A stretch of 64,000 bases of DNA from Shinella sp. UYSO24 (GCA_902167985.1 CABHNZ010000006.1:124001-188000), one strand, 5' to 3'. Counted from the stretch's first letter, positions 32,813-42,394 are shown. Numbers and translations are program-made. The notes: generated by a model not told the origin, from the letters alone.

Positions 32813-33831
32813 TCAGCGCCAGCCGAGTGCCGGCGCGACATGCTTCAGGATCGCCTCGATGACATGGACGTTATAGTCCACGCCCAGCTGGTTCGGCACC
32901 GTCAGAAGAAGCGTATCTGCCTCGGCGATCGCCTCGTCTTCCGCCAGCTGCTTGATGAGAAGCTCGGGCTCGGCAGCATAGCCGCGGCCAAAGATGGCGC
33001 GCGTCTTTTCGTCGATGAAGCCGACCGAATCCTCTTCCTTGCCGCCGCGGCCGAAATAGGCACGGTCGCGGTCATCCATCAGCGCGAAGATGCTGCGGCT
33101 GACCGAAACGCGTGGCGTCCGCTCGTGTCCTGCCGCCTTCCAGGCCTCGCGATAGGCGCGGATCTGGTTTGCCTGCTGAACGTGGAAGGGTTCGCCGGTC
33201 TCGTCGTCCTTGAGCGTCGAGCTCTGGAGGTTCATGCCCTTTTCCGCGGCCCAGACGGCAGTTGCGTCGGAGCCCGCACCCCACCAGATACGCTCGCGCA
33301 GGCCTTCCGAGAAAGGCTCAAGGCGCAGCAGGCCGGGCGGGTTCGGGAACATCGGGCGCGGATTGGGCTTGCAAGCCTGGCCGCGCAGCACATCGAGGAA
33401 GACCTCGGCATGGCGGCGGCCCATATCGGCGTCAGTGCCGCCTTCGGCCGGCTGATAGCCGAAATAGCGCCAGCCATCGATCACCTGTTCCGGCGAGCCG
33501 CGGCTGATGCCGAGCTGCAGGCGGCCTTGGGAAATCAGGTCGGCGGACCCGGCATCCTCGGCCATGTAGAGAGGGTTCTCATAGCGCATGTCGATGACGC
33601 CGGTGCCGATCTCGATCTTGCTCGTCCGCGCGCGACGGCGGCCAGAAGCGGGAAGGGCGAGGCCAGCTGCCGGGCGAAGTGATGTACGCGGAAATAGGCG
33701 CCATCGGCACCGAGTTCCTCGGCTGCCACGGCGAGATCGATGGACTGAAGAAGCGTGTCGCCTGCCGAGCGGGTCTCGGATTGCGGTGAAGGGGTCCAGT
33801 GTCCGAAAGAAAGAAAGCCGATTTTTTTCAT
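32813..33831 (-). CDS. LLM-class flavin-dependent oxidoreductase
   Basis: About 339-aa luciferase-like monooxygenase: MKKIGFLSFGHWTP at the start, SIDLAVAAEELGADGAYFRVHHF, then DMRYENPLYMAEDAGSADLISQGRLQLGISRG, the flavin-binding barrel pattern of bacterial-luciferase-family enzymes that use FMNH2 from a separate reductase. The frame breaks near 33633 (PLLAAV, then GARTSKIEIGTGVID); one base repairs it. No reductase partner or other catabolic gene adjoins, so the substrate is unknown. The start at 33831 is supported by homology from the first residue. Confidence 0.85.
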
Positions 33832-34293
33832 CGTTGTCTGCCTTGGTCTGTCTTGTGGCTTTGCGGCGCGTCTGTCCGCAAATCTGTTGGGTCCGAGATA
33901 GAGGCTCGGCGGGTCAGTTGCAACGATGCGTCTGTTGACGATGCGTCACCTTTGCGCGGGCAGCAGCCGGTGGCGGGAGCGCCGTGAATCGCGGTTGAGC
34001 GCGTAGAAGCGACAGGCCATGGCGGAAAAGCGTCAGAGCGTCGAAATTGCAAGCATAAGGTGGTGAGGCAATAAATGCAGGATCATCTAAAGTCGAAATA
34101 ATTCGTACATGTGCAATTATTGAGTATCTTTTTTCTCCGAAAATCCATTTCGCGCATTTTCCGTCTTGCATATTTGCTCCAAGAGATCAAAGACGGGGTT
34201 GGCCATTATGTCGCAGGCCAAAATGTCGCGCCCGGGGGCGGGTGCGAATGCGCAAAACGCGGTCCCCTATCCCGCGTGCACAAGGAGAAAATC
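33832..34293. other. Long non-coding region between LLM and dehydrogenase genes
   Basis: These 462 bp hold no recognisable gene. The left part carries two direct ACGATGCGTC repeats (33923-33932, 33938-33947). The right part (34060-34200) is A+T-rich and is the likely promoter of the rightward dehydrogenase operon. No terminator-like hairpin was seen. Confidence 0.55.
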
Positions 34294-34995
34294 ATGAGAG
34301 ACCTTCCGGGCCTACCGTCCCGTCGAACCTTCCTGAAGGCGTCGGCGGCGAGTGCGGCTGTTGTCAGCATCGTCGCACCAGCCACGGCTGATGCTGCACC
34401 GGCGCCGACACCGCTTACCGATTACAAACCAGACTGTCTTAAGCCCACGGAGTGGGCCTTCGTCATGGCAGCGGTTGCACGTTTGATCCCGTCGGAAGGC
34501 GATGGACCCGGTGCGATCGAGACCCGCGTTCCCGTCTTCATCGACAAGCAGCTGGCCGGCGATTACGGCAAGGCTGCCGACTGGTACATGGCGGGGCCCT
34601 GGGACGCTTCGGCCGATCCGCTGCGTGGCTGGCAGACGCCGCTGACGCCGCTCGAAATCTACCAGCAGGCGATCCCGCTCTTCGACGACTGGTGCAAGGC
34701 GACCCATGGCAAGATCTTTGCCGAGCTCGACCCGGCAACGCAGGACAAGGCGCTCACCTCGCTCCAGAAGAACGAGATGAAGATCAAGCCGGAACTGCGC
34801 GAGTTCTTCACCATTCTGCTCGGCAATACGAAGGAAGGCTATTTCGCCGACCCGATGTATGGCGGCAACCACGGCATGGCCGCATGGAAGTATATCGGCT
34901 TCCCCGGCGCCCGCGGTTCCTACAAGGAATGGGTCCACAAGCATAACGTCAAGTATCCGCTCGGCCCTGTCTCCATTTCCGGCGAAAGAGGCTAA
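34294..34995 (+). CDS. Gluconate 2-dehydrogenase subunit 3-like protein (gamma subunit)
   Basis: 233 aa with a twin-arginine leader (PSRRTFLKASAASAAVVSIVAPATADA). The mature part matches the gluconate 2-dehydrogenase subunit 3 family, which escorts the folded FAD subunit through Tat and holds it in the membrane complex: EWAFVMAAVARLIPSEGDGPGAIET, then FFTILLGNTKEGYFADPMYGGNHGMAAWKYIGFPG. The start at 34294 has AAGGAG eight bases upstream; the longer upstream frame is A+T-rich and non-homologous. It is first in a three-gene operon; four bases separate its stop from the GMC subunit. Confidence 0.92.
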   Translation: MRDLPGLPSRRTFLKASAASAAVVSIVAPATADAAPAPTPLTDYKPDCLKPTEWAFVMAAVARLIPSEGDGPGAIETRVPVFIDKQLAGDYGKAADWYMAGPWDASADPLRGWQTPLTPLEIYQQAIPLFDDWCKATHGKIFAELDPATQDKALTSLQKNEMKIKPELREFFTILLGNTKEGYFADPMYGGNHGMAAWKYIGFPGARGSYKEWVHKHNVKYPLGPVSISGERG

Positions 34996-34999
34996 GCAC

Positions 35000-36766
35000 A
35001 TGGCACGCACAGAAAAGAAAGACGTCGTTCTCGTCGGCTTCGGCTGGACCGGCGCGATCCTTGGGATGGAACTCGCCAACGAGGGCCTCGAAATCCTGGC
35101 GCTCGAACGCGGCCACGATCAGGCAACGGTGCCGGATTTCCAGTATCCGAACATGATCGACGAGCTGAAATACGGCATCCGCTATGGGATGATGGAAAAG
35201 CCGCGCAACACGACGGTCTCCATCCGCCGCTCGCTGGAAGAGACCGCGCTGCCTTACCGCAGCCTCGGAACCTTCCTGCTCGGCACCGGTGTCGGTGGCG
35301 CCGGCACCCACTGGAACGGCCTCAACTGGCGTCCGATGCTGTCGGAATATCGCCTGAAGTCCTATGCGACCGAAAAATTCGGCGCCGGTGTCATTCCGGA
35401 AGGAATGCAGATCCAGGACTATCCGATGACCTATGAGGAGCTGGAGCCGCATTTCACCCGCTTCGAAAAGGTTGCGGGCATTTCCGGCCAGGCCGGCAAT
35501 GTCGGCGGCAAGATCGTCGAAGGCGGCAATCCGTTCGAGGCGCCGCGTTCGGAAGATTATCCGATGCCGCCGATGCCCTCGACCTGGGATGGCGTGAAAT
35601 TCCGTGACGCGGCGAAGGCCAATGGCTGTCATCCGTTCCCGGCTCCCGGCGGCATTGCCTCCAAGGATTATGTGAACGAATACAACATGCAGATGGGCCC
35701 GTGTAACCATTGCGGTTTCTGCGAGCGCTACGGCTGCTACAACTACTCGAAATCCTCGCCGCAGACGGCCATCATCGATGCCCTGAAGCGCAAGAAGAAT
35801 TTCGAATATCGCGTTCAGGCCGAAGTCATGCGCGTCGAGATGGCGCCCGATGGCAAGACCGCGACGGGCGTCACCTACATCGACCTCACCACCGGTGAAG
35901 AAGTCTTCCAGCCGGCCGACATGGTCATCCTGACGGCATTCGCGCTGAACAACGTTCACCTGATGCTGCTTTCGGGCATCGGCAAACCCTACGACCCGAA
36001 CACCGGCGAAGGTGTGGTTGGCCGCAACTATGCCTACCAGATGCTCGGCGGCTACACGATGTTCTTCAAGGACGAGAACTTCAACCCGTTCATCGGTACC
36101 GGCGCCAACGGCTACTGCATCGATGATTACGGCATGGACAATATCGACTTCGGCAAGGAAGGCTTTATCGGCGGCGCCTATTGGCGTGCCGGCCAGACCA
36201 ACGGCCAGCCGGGTCACACGATGCCGCTTCCGTCCGACGTTCCAAGCTGGGGTGCCGGCTGGAAGAAGGGGATCGGCGAATGGTACGGCCATTCCATGTC
36301 GATCGGCGCGCATGGTTCGCTGATGTCCTACCGGGACAACTATCTGGACCTCGATCCGACCTACAAGGATCGTCACGGCCGCCCGATGATGCGGATGACG
36401 TTCAACTGGAAGCCGAACGACCTGAAGATGATCAACTTCATGCAGTCCAAGATGAAGCCGATCGTCGATTCGATGAAGCCCACGATCGCGCAGGCCGGCT
36501 TCAAGAAGGAAGGCGCCATGTTCGACGTGCGTCCCTACCAGACGACGCACAATACCGGCGGCACCGTGACGGGCGACGATCCGAAGACCTCGGTTCTCAA
36601 CCGTTACCTTCAGTCCTGGGATGCCCATAACGTCTTCGTCATGGGGGCGAATGTCTTCCCGCAGAACACGCAGTACAACCCGACCGGCATGGTCGGCGCG
36701 CTCGCTTACTGGGCCGCCCATCATATCCGCAAGGACTACCTGCCCAATCCGCGTCCGCTGGTGTGA
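35000..36766 (+). CDS. GMC-family FAD dehydrogenase large subunit
   Basis: 588-aa flavoprotein: FAD-binding VVLVGFGWTGAILGMELA near the N-terminus, GTGVGGAGTHWNGLNWRP, and a C-terminal HNTGGTVTGDDPKTS...VMGANVFPQNTQYNPT with the active-site His/Asn region. The cysteines in GPCNHCGFCERYGCYNYS match the iron-sulfur segment of FAD glucose/gluconate/sorbitol dehydrogenase large subunits. It oxidises a sugar, polyol or sugar acid in the periplasm and passes electrons to the cytochrome c subunit. It has no leader of its own and is expected to be exported with the Tat-tagged gamma subunit. Intact; the substrate cannot be read. Confidence 0.92.
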   Translation: MARTEKKDVVLVGFGWTGAILGMELANEGLEILALERGHDQATVPDFQYPNMIDELKYGIRYGMMEKPRNTTVSIRRSLEETALPYRSLGTFLLGTGVGGAGTHWNGLNWRPMLSEYRLKSYATEKFGAGVIPEGMQIQDYPMTYEELEPHFTRFEKVAGISGQAGNVGGKIVEGGNPFEAPRSEDYPMPPMPSTWDGVKFRDAAKANGCHPFPAPGGIASKDYVNEYNMQMGPCNHCGFCERYGCYNYSKSSPQTAIIDALKRKKNFEYRVQAEVMRVEMAPDGKTATGVTYIDLTTGEEVFQPADMVILTAFALNNVHLMLLSGIGKPYDPNTGEGVVGRNYAYQMLGGYTMFFKDENFNPFIGTGANGYCIDDYGMDNIDFGKEGFIGGAYWRAGQTNGQPGHTMPLPSDVPSWGAGWKKGIGEWYGHSMSIGAHGSLMSYRDNYLDLDPTYKDRHGRPMMRMTFNWKPNDLKMINFMQSKMKPIVDSMKPTIAQAGFKKEGAMFDVRPYQTTHNTGGTVTGDDPKTSVLNRYLQSWDAHNVFVMGANVFPQNTQYNPTGMVGALAYWAAHHIRKDYLPNPRPLV

Positions 36767-36777
36767 GGAGAGAGACG

Positions 36778-38088
36778 ATGAAAACCTTTCTCCGTATCAT
36801 CGGAACGCTGGTCGTTCTCGGCGTCGTGGCACTCGTCGCCTTCATCTTCGTGCCGGTACAGCGCACCGGCCCCGTCACCAAGCTTGCGGCCGATTACCAG
36901 CCGCCGAAGGGGGCCGGCGAATATGTCATGCGGGCGTCCGACTGTATGGCCTGTCATACGGCAGAGCGCGGCAAGCCCTTTGCCGGCGGTCGCGCCATCG
37001 CAAGCCCGATGGGCGTGATCTATACGACCAACATCACCCCGGACAAGGAAACCGGTATCGGCAACTGGACGCTCGATGATTTTCGCGCAGCGCTCTATGA
37101 CGGCGTCGACAGGCAAGGCCATCACCTCTATCCGGCCATGCCTTACGACAGCTATCGCAAGCTTTCGGAAGAAGATGTCGTGGCGCTCTACGACTACTTC
37201 ATGAAGGAGGTCCAGCCGGTTTCGGCCAAGGTGCCGGAAACCAAGCTGTCCTTCCCGTTCAACCTGCGCTTCGGCCTGAGAGCGTGGAACTGGCTCGCAC
37301 TCGGCGATGCCGGCTTCAAGCCGGTCCAGGGCGAAGACGCCGTGTTCAACCGCGGTGCCTATCTGGTCGAGGGGGCAGGTCACTGCGCCGCCTGCCACAG
37401 CCCGCGTAACCTGATGATGATGTCTTCGGGTTCGAGTGAGAAGGATGCCGCGTTTCTGTCGGGCGGCGAGATCGATGGCTTTACTGCCCCCGATCTGCGT
37501 GGTCCGGCAAGCGGTCCGCAGCAATGGACGACCGAAGAGGTTGCCGCCTACCTGCTGACGGCACGCAACGCCCATTCGACCGCGACCGGCGAAATGGCGC
37601 TCGCGATCCGTGACTCGCTGCAATATCTGACCAAGGACGACGCGATGGCGATCGCCACCTACCTGCGCAAGATCGGCGCCGGCAAGGGTGCCGCTCCCGT
37701 CGCGGCAAAGGTTGAGGTCACCCCGACCGAAACCCTGCTGTCGGATGCCAAGCCCGACATGCCGCTCGGCCCCCGCCTCTATCTCGACAACTGCGCGGCC
37801 TGCCATATCGTCAATGGTCGCGGTGCTGGCGAGACCTTCCCGGCTCTCGATGGCAATTCGCTCGTCGATGCCAAGTCGCCGAAGGGCCTGATCAGCGTCA
37901 TCCTTCACGGTGCCGAACTGCCGTCGACGGCGGATCGTCCGATGAAGCTGCGCATGCAGGGTTACGACAACCGCCTCTCCGACGAGGAAGTGGCAGCCCT
38001 TGCCACCTTCCTGCGCCAGGGCTGGCACAACAAGGCTCCGGCGGTCTCCGCTGCCGAGGTGAAAACCGTGCGTGACGAGAAGCACTAA
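36778..38088 (+). CDS. Triheme cytochrome c subunit of membrane dehydrogenase
   Basis: 436 aa with an N-terminal membrane anchor or signal (FLRIIGTLVVLGVVALVAFIFV) and three CxxCH heme sites: CMACHT (~60), CAACHS (~210) and CAACHI (~345). This is the usual electron-transfer subunit of gluconate, sorbitol and alcohol dehydrogenases, handing electrons to ubiquinone. The start at 36778 follows GGAG; an in-frame Met at 36763 overlaps the upstream stop and is less likely. It is last in the operon, followed by a strong terminator. Confidence 0.92.
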   Translation: MKTFLRIIGTLVVLGVVALVAFIFVPVQRTGPVTKLAADYQPPKGAGEYVMRASDCMACHTAERGKPFAGGRAIASPMGVIYTTNITPDKETGIGNWTLDDFRAALYDGVDRQGHHLYPAMPYDSYRKLSEEDVVALYDYFMKEVQPVSAKVPETKLSFPFNLRFGLRAWNWLALGDAGFKPVQGEDAVFNRGAYLVEGAGHCAACHSPRNLMMMSSGSSEKDAAFLSGGEIDGFTAPDLRGPASGPQQWTTEEVAAYLLTARNAHSTATGEMALAIRDSLQYLTKDDAMAIATYLRKIGAGKGAAPVAAKVEVTPTETLLSDAKPDMPLGPRLYLDNCAACHIVNGRGAGETFPALDGNSLVDAKSPKGLISVILHGAELPSTADRPMKLRMQGYDNRLSDEEVAALATFLRQGWHNKAPAVSAAEVKTVRDEKH

Positions 38089-38113
38089 GGCTTCCAGTTT
38101 CGATTGAAGACAG

Positions 38114-38149
38114 AAGCCCCGGCATTGCGAAAGGCAAGTGCCGGGGCTT
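38114..38149. terminator. Bidirectional terminator after the cytochrome gene
   Basis: AAGCCCCGGCA (38114-38124) pairs perfectly with TGCCGGGGCTT (38139-38149), with further TTGC/GCAA pairing inside. TTTTCTTT follows on the plus strand, so it ends the dehydrogenase operon; it can also serve the leftward ABC operon. Confidence 0.9.
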
Positions 38150-38178
38150 TTCTTTATCGGCGATTTGTCTGTCCGGCG

Positions 38179-38949
38179 TCAGGCACGAACTGCGTTGGGC
38201 CGCCCGCCGCTTCTGGCCGACAGGCGAGCCTCGATGAAACGAAGGCTGTCATAGAGCAGCACGGCGAGCGCGCCGACGATCAGGCCGCCCTGCAGCGTGA
38301 AGGCAAGATTGTTCGATTGCAGGCCGGCGATGATGACCTCGCCCAGTGTCTTTGCCGCCACCGTCGAGCCGATCGTCGCAGTTGCCAGATTGATGACCAG
38401 CGAGAGCCTGATGCCGCCGACGATCATCGGCATGGCAAGCGGCAGTTCGATACGTTTCAGCCGCTGGAAATCCGTCATCCCGGCGCCGCGCGCTGCCTCC
38501 ATCACATTGCGCGGCAGGATGGTGAGCGCCGTCAGGGTGTTTTCGAATATGGGCAGGAGACCGTAGAGAAAGAGTGCGATCAGCGTCGGCGTCTCGCCGA
38601 AGCCGACGGCCGGCACGGCAAGGGCCAGAACCGCGACAGGGGGAAAGGTCTGGCCGATATTCACCAGACTGCGCGAAAGCGGCAGGAATTCCCGCCCGAA
38701 AGGCCGCGTCACGAGGATTGCCAGCGAGATGGCGACCACCATCGAGGCGAAGGTCGAGACGAAGACGGTGGCAAGATGCTGGAGTGTCAGATCGAGCAGG
38801 CTGCCTTGATTGTAGATTGCCGGTGCGCCGGGCTGGACGAGAGGGGCAAGCAGTGGCTCAAAACTCTGCGGCGAGAGCAGAAAGAAGATCAGGACGGCAA
38901 ACAGCGCCAGTCGCAGGAATGCGGGCAGGCCGAAATGGAGCGCGCTCAT
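38179..38949 (-). CDS. yehW: Betaine/osmoprotectant ABC permease, short type (YehW-like)
   Basis: 256-aa inner-membrane permease of the OpuC/YehW family with the EAA-type loop in NVMEAARGAGMTDFQRLKRIELPLAMPMIVGGIRLSLV. Last of four genes in the order binding protein, long permease, ATPase, short permease, with sizes matching E. coli YehZ-Y-X-W. It overlaps the ATPase gene by four bases (ATGA). In E. coli this system is a low-affinity, stress-induced glycine betaine importer; substrate transfer to this organism is inference. Intact. Confidence 0.88.
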   Translation of the reverse strand: MSALHFGLPAFLRLALFAVLIFFLLSPQSFEPLLAPLVQPGAPAIYNQGSLLDLTLQHLATVFVSTFASMVVAISLAILVTRPFGREFLPLSRSLVNIGQTFPPVAVLALAVPAVGFGETPTLIALFLYGLLPIFENTLTALTILPRNVMEAARGAGMTDFQRLKRIELPLAMPMIVGGIRLSLVINLATATIGSTVAAKTLGEVIIAGLQSNNLAFTLQGGLIVGALAVLLYDSLRFIEARLSARSGGRPNAVRA

Positions 38950-39887
38950 GCCGGCGGCCTCGCCGCGCGCGCCATCAGCGTTTCCAGCGTCACCTTGCCG
39001 AGCCTCTCCCCAGTCTTCGAAACGACAGGGAGGGCCGTTCGGCCGGACCAGAGCATGGCGGAAAGCGCATCCTGCTGGCTTATATCCGTTCCAACGGGTT
39101 CGCCATTCGCTACGCCGGGTTCTACGGCCTCACGGACCGTGGCGATTGCAAGAAGCCGGAAAGGCCTTTCTGCGTCGCCGATCAGGGTTTCGACGAAGGG
39201 TGCAGCCGGTGCTTTGACGAGATCGGCGGGCGGCGCGTATTGCAGCACCTTGCCCTTGTCCATCACCGCAATCCTGTCGGCAAGGCGAAAGGCCTCGTCC
39301 ATGTCGTGGGTGACGAGCACGATCGTCGTCTTCAGCATTTTCTGGATTTCGAGGAGATCCTGCTGCGCCTTGGTGCGGATGACGGGATCGAGCGCGCCAA
39401 AAGGCTCGTCCATCAGGAGGATTTTCGGCTCGGCCGCCAGCGCTCTCGCCACGCCGACACGCTGTTGCTGGCCGCCGGACAGTTCATGCGGATAGCGATT
39501 GGCAAACGTCGCCGGATCAAGCTGGAAGAGCTGCAGCAATTCGCGGACCTTGGCCTCGACCCTATCCTTGCTCCAGCCGACAAGGCCGGGCACGGTCGCG
39601 ATATTCTCGCCCACCGTCCGGTGCGGAAAAAGGCCGTGGCCCTGGATCGCGTAGCCGATCCGGCGGCGCAGTTCATGGCCGGCGATCGCACGGTTATCTT
39701 CGCCGTCGATGCGGATCGTGCCGGATGTCGGCTCCACCAGCCGATTGATCATCCGCAGTAGCGTCGTCTTGCCCGAGCCGGACGTGCCGACGATGACGGT
39801 GATCGTGCCCGGTTCCATCCTGAGAGAGACGGCATCGACGACTGTCGTCTCGCCATAGCGCTTGGTGATGCCGTCGATCTCGATCAT
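38946..39887 (-). CDS. yehX: Betaine/osmoprotectant ABC ATPase (YehX-like)
   Basis: 313-aa ATPase with Walker A GTSGSGKTTLLRM, signature LSGGQQQRVGVARAL, Walker B ILLMDEPFGALD and the H-loop VTHDMDEA. A C-terminal region (~235-313) contains a CBS-like stretch (NGEPVGTDISQQDALSAMLWSGRTALPVVSKTG), usual for OpuC-type ATPases that sense ionic strength. It overlaps both neighbouring permease genes by four bases. Intact. Confidence 0.9.
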   Translation of the reverse strand: MIEIDGITKRYGETTVVDAVSLRMEPGTITVIVGTSGSGKTTLLRMINRLVEPTSGTIRIDGEDNRAIAGHELRRRIGYAIQGHGLFPHRTVGENIATVPGLVGWSKDRVEAKVRELLQLFQLDPATFANRYPHELSGGQQQRVGVARALAAEPKILLMDEPFGALDPVIRTKAQQDLLEIQKMLKTTIVLVTHDMDEAFRLADRIAVMDKGKVLQYAPPADLVKAPAAPFVETLIGDAERPFRLLAIATVREAVEPGVANGEPVGTDISQQDALSAMLWSGRTALPVVSKTGERLGKVTLETLMARAARPPA

Positions 39888-41050
39888 GCCGGTTCCACTC
39901 TGCTTTTCGTTGTCGTGTTCATGTCGATCAGCGCATCCAGAATGACGGCGGAGGCAAAGGCCAGCGTCACGGTCGGTACCGCGCCGAGAAGGACGAGATC
40001 CATCGCCGTCTGACCGATGCCCTGGAAGACGAAGACGCCGAATCCGCCGCCGCCGATGAGTGCCGCGATCGTCGCAAGGCCGATATTCTGCACGAGCACG
40101 ATGCGGATGCCGGTGAGAATGACGGGAAGCGCCAGCGGCAGCTCCACCTGAACGAGCCGCTGCCGGTCCGTCATGCCGATGCCGCGGGCAGCGTCATTCG
40201 CATCGCGCGGCACGCCGGCAAGGCCGAGGACGGTGTTGGAGACGACCGGCAGGAGCGAATAGAGGAAGAGGGCAACGAAGGCAGGCGCAAGCCCGATGCC
40301 GCGGATGCCGATTGCGGCGGCTCCGGGCACGGTCGCGGCAATCCAGGCGAGTGGGGCGATCAGAATACCGAAGAGCGCGATCGACGGAATGGTCTGCACG
40401 AGGTTCAGCGTGTTCAGAACGGCATCCCGCATCGCCGGTATCCGGTGGCAGAGAATGCCGAGCGGCAGGCCGATAAGCGTTGCGGCAACCAGCGAACCGA
40501 GCGCCAGCATGACGTGCTTCGTCGCTTCGGCCCAGAAGACGTCGGCCCGGCCGGAAAATTCCTTCATGATCGACAGGCCGCTCCAGAGGCCGGAGATCAG
40601 GAAGACGGCGAGGATTGCAGCAGTGACGGCAAGTAGTACGAGGCGAAGCCACGGCGGCGGGGCAAGGCGGGCGATTGCATCTGCGGCGAGAAGCGCAAAG
40701 GCAAACAGCAGAAGCCAGAAGCCCGAGGCGGGCGAGACGCGGGCGTAGCTGTTGCCGGCAGGCGTGAGGAAAGTTGCCGAAAGGCCGATTGCCGTCAGGA
40801 TGGCGACGAGCGCGATCGCTGCGACGACCAATCGAAAAGCGGGCCTTGTGCGCAGGAGTGCGATGGCGATTGCCACGACCAGCAGAGCCGCAAGCCCCCA
40901 TCCGGCCAAGGCCGGCAGCGCTTCGAGGATGGACTTTGCCTGCCCCTGAAGGATGCGGTTTGGCTTCAGGACTGCGAAGGGCGCAAACACCAGCGTTGCG
41001 CCTGCGATGAATGCGATCACCACGCCAAGCTTGTCGACTGCTGGTCTCAA
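39884..41050 (-). CDS. yehY: Betaine/osmoprotectant ABC permease, long type (YehY-like)
   Basis: 388-aa permease. The N-terminal ~170 residues add extra hydrophobic helices (VVIAFIAGATLVFAPFAVL, FWLLLFAFALLAADAIA), as in E. coli YehY (385 aa). The C-terminal half is a standard OpuC-type domain with NDAARGIGMTDRQRLVQVELPLALPVILTGIRIVLVQNIGLATIAALIGGGGFG. It starts 91 bases after the binding-protein gene and overlaps the ATPase gene by four bases. Intact. Confidence 0.9.
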   Translation of the reverse strand: MRPAVDKLGVVIAFIAGATLVFAPFAVLKPNRILQGQAKSILEALPALAGWGLAALLVVAIAIALLRTRPAFRLVVAAIALVAILTAIGLSATFLTPAGNSYARVSPASGFWLLLFAFALLAADAIARLAPPPWLRLVLLAVTAAILAVFLISGLWSGLSIMKEFSGRADVFWAEATKHVMLALGSLVAATLIGLPLGILCHRIPAMRDAVLNTLNLVQTIPSIALFGILIAPLAWIAATVPGAAAIGIRGIGLAPAFVALFLYSLLPVVSNTVLGLAGVPRDANDAARGIGMTDRQRLVQVELPLALPVILTGIRIVLVQNIGLATIAALIGGGGFGVFVFQGIGQTAMDLVLLGAVPTVTLAFASAVILDALIDMNTTTKSRVEPA

Positions 41051-41141
41051 GCGGTCCTCGTCCGGTGCTGCGTTTCTTTCGATGGGTGAGCGCGGCCGCA
41101 GTTACGGCCGCACGAGACGTCAAGGCTGGCGAGCCGGGAGC

Positions 41142-42065
41142 TTACTTCAGAAAGCCGTTTTTCTTGAGGAAGTCTTCGGCCACTGCCTTCGGCGGTTCGC
41201 CGCCCACCTGCACGCGGCCGTTCAGATCCTGCAAGGTCTTCAGGTCGAGCTTTTCGAAGACCGGCTTCAGAAGGCTCTCGATCTGCGGGTTCTTCTTCAG
41301 CACGTCTTCGCGAATGATCGGGGCGGGCTGATAGACCGGCTGCACGCCCTTGTCGTCATCGAGAACGACGAGGCCGGAGGGCGCAATGCCGCCATCGGTG
41401 CCATAGACCATGGCGGCATTGGCGCCGTTGGTCTGGTTGGCGGCGGCGGCAATCGTCGCCGCCGTATCGCCGCCCGAAAGCGTGATGAGCTGGTCCGGCT
41501 TTAGCGTGAAACCATAGGTGGTCTGGAAGGCAGGAAGTGCGGCCGGCGAATTGACGAATTCGGAGGATGCAGCCAGCACGATCTTGCCGCCGCCTGCCAC
41601 GTATTTGCCGAGATCGGTCAGTGATTTCAGCTTGTTGGCATCCGCCACATCCTGGCGAACCGCAATTGCCCAGGTGTTGTTGGCCGGCGAAGGCGTGAGC
41701 CAGACGATCTTGTTGGCGTCGTAATCGAGCTTCTTCACCGTCTCATAGGCCTGTGCCGCATTCTTCCAGGCCGGATCATCGGCCTTCTGGAAGAAGAAGG
41801 CGCCGTTGCCGGTATATTCCGGATAGATATCGATCTCTCCGGCGGAGATCGCCTTGCGGACGACCGGCGTTGCGCCGAGCTGCAACCGGTCAGTCGTCTT
41901 GATGCCGTTGGCGTTGAGAACCGAAAGGATGATGTTGCCGAGCACGCCGCCTTCGGTGTCGATCTTCGACGAGACAACGACCTGCGCCATGGCGCCGGTT
42001 GCTGCCATCGTGGCGGAGACGCCGGCAGCAAGGGCGAATGCGATGAGCTTTTTCTGAATGGACAT
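41142..42065 (-). CDS. osmF: Betaine/osmoprotectant periplasmic binding protein (YehZ/OsmF-like)
   Basis: About 307 aa with a Sec leader (LIAFALAAGVSATMAATGAMA). The mature OpuAC/ProX-type domain has SSKIDTEGGVLGNIILSVLNANGIKTTDRLQLGATPVVRKAI, YPEYTGNGAFFF and TLSGGDTAATIAAAANQTNGANAAMVYGTDG. The start at 42065 (MSIQKKLIAF) has GGAGG about ten bases upstream; the longer frame has none. First gene of the operon. It binds glycine betaine or a related quaternary amine, by family. Confidence 0.9.
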   Translation of the reverse strand: MSIQKKLIAFALAAGVSATMAATGAMAQVVVSSKIDTEGGVLGNIILSVLNANGIKTTDRLQLGATPVVRKAISAGEIDIYPEYTGNGAFFFQKADDPAWKNAAQAYETVKKLDYDANKIVWLTPSPANNTWAIAVRQDVADANKLKSLTDLGKYVAGGGKIVLAASSEFVNSPAALPAFQTTYGFTLKPDQLITLSGGDTAATIAAAANQTNGANAAMVYGTDGGIAPSGLVVLDDDKGVQPVYQPAPIIREDVLKKNPQIESLLKPVFEKLDLKTLQDLNGRVQVGGEPPKAVAEDFLKKNGFLK

Positions 42066-42394
42066 GAACTGGTTTCCTCCGGAGGTGCGGCCATGAAAAC
42101 GGCCGGCGGCATGGATGTCAGGCAATCTGTCGAGTTGAGCGGTTTAGATAGAGCGGTTCAAGCAAAGGGCGAGCCGTCATCGGGCCGTTCTTGAGAATAG
42201 GTTTGCATGAAATGTCTGAACGCCGCCGATCTCGCAGAAAACTACCTGGCAGTCTTGAGCATGTCCGCGCCACAACCTCTTGTATAACCCGGTCATGCGT
42301 TGAAGTTTTCGCGATCGGCAGGCTATCCTGCCTCAAGCGCTTGCATTGCGCCACTGTCATGAGGGGTTGGTTTCCGCATTTAAGAAAGTCATTC
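42066..42394. other. Divergent promoter region, osmF operon and deoxyribosyltransferase
   Basis: These 329 bp hold two adjacent symmetric elements: GGCAGG-CTAT-CCTGCC (42317-42332) and the 10-bp palindrome CAAGCGCTTG (42334-42343), the latter of LacI-operator shape. No gene was seen. I could not recognise sigma-specific promoter boxes. Confidence 0.5.

Noticed and set aside
34949..36724. 591-codon minus-strand open frame over the GMC gene
   Set aside because: Pure antisense shadow of a strongly conserved flavoprotein, rich in Arg/His/Gly with no domain pattern.
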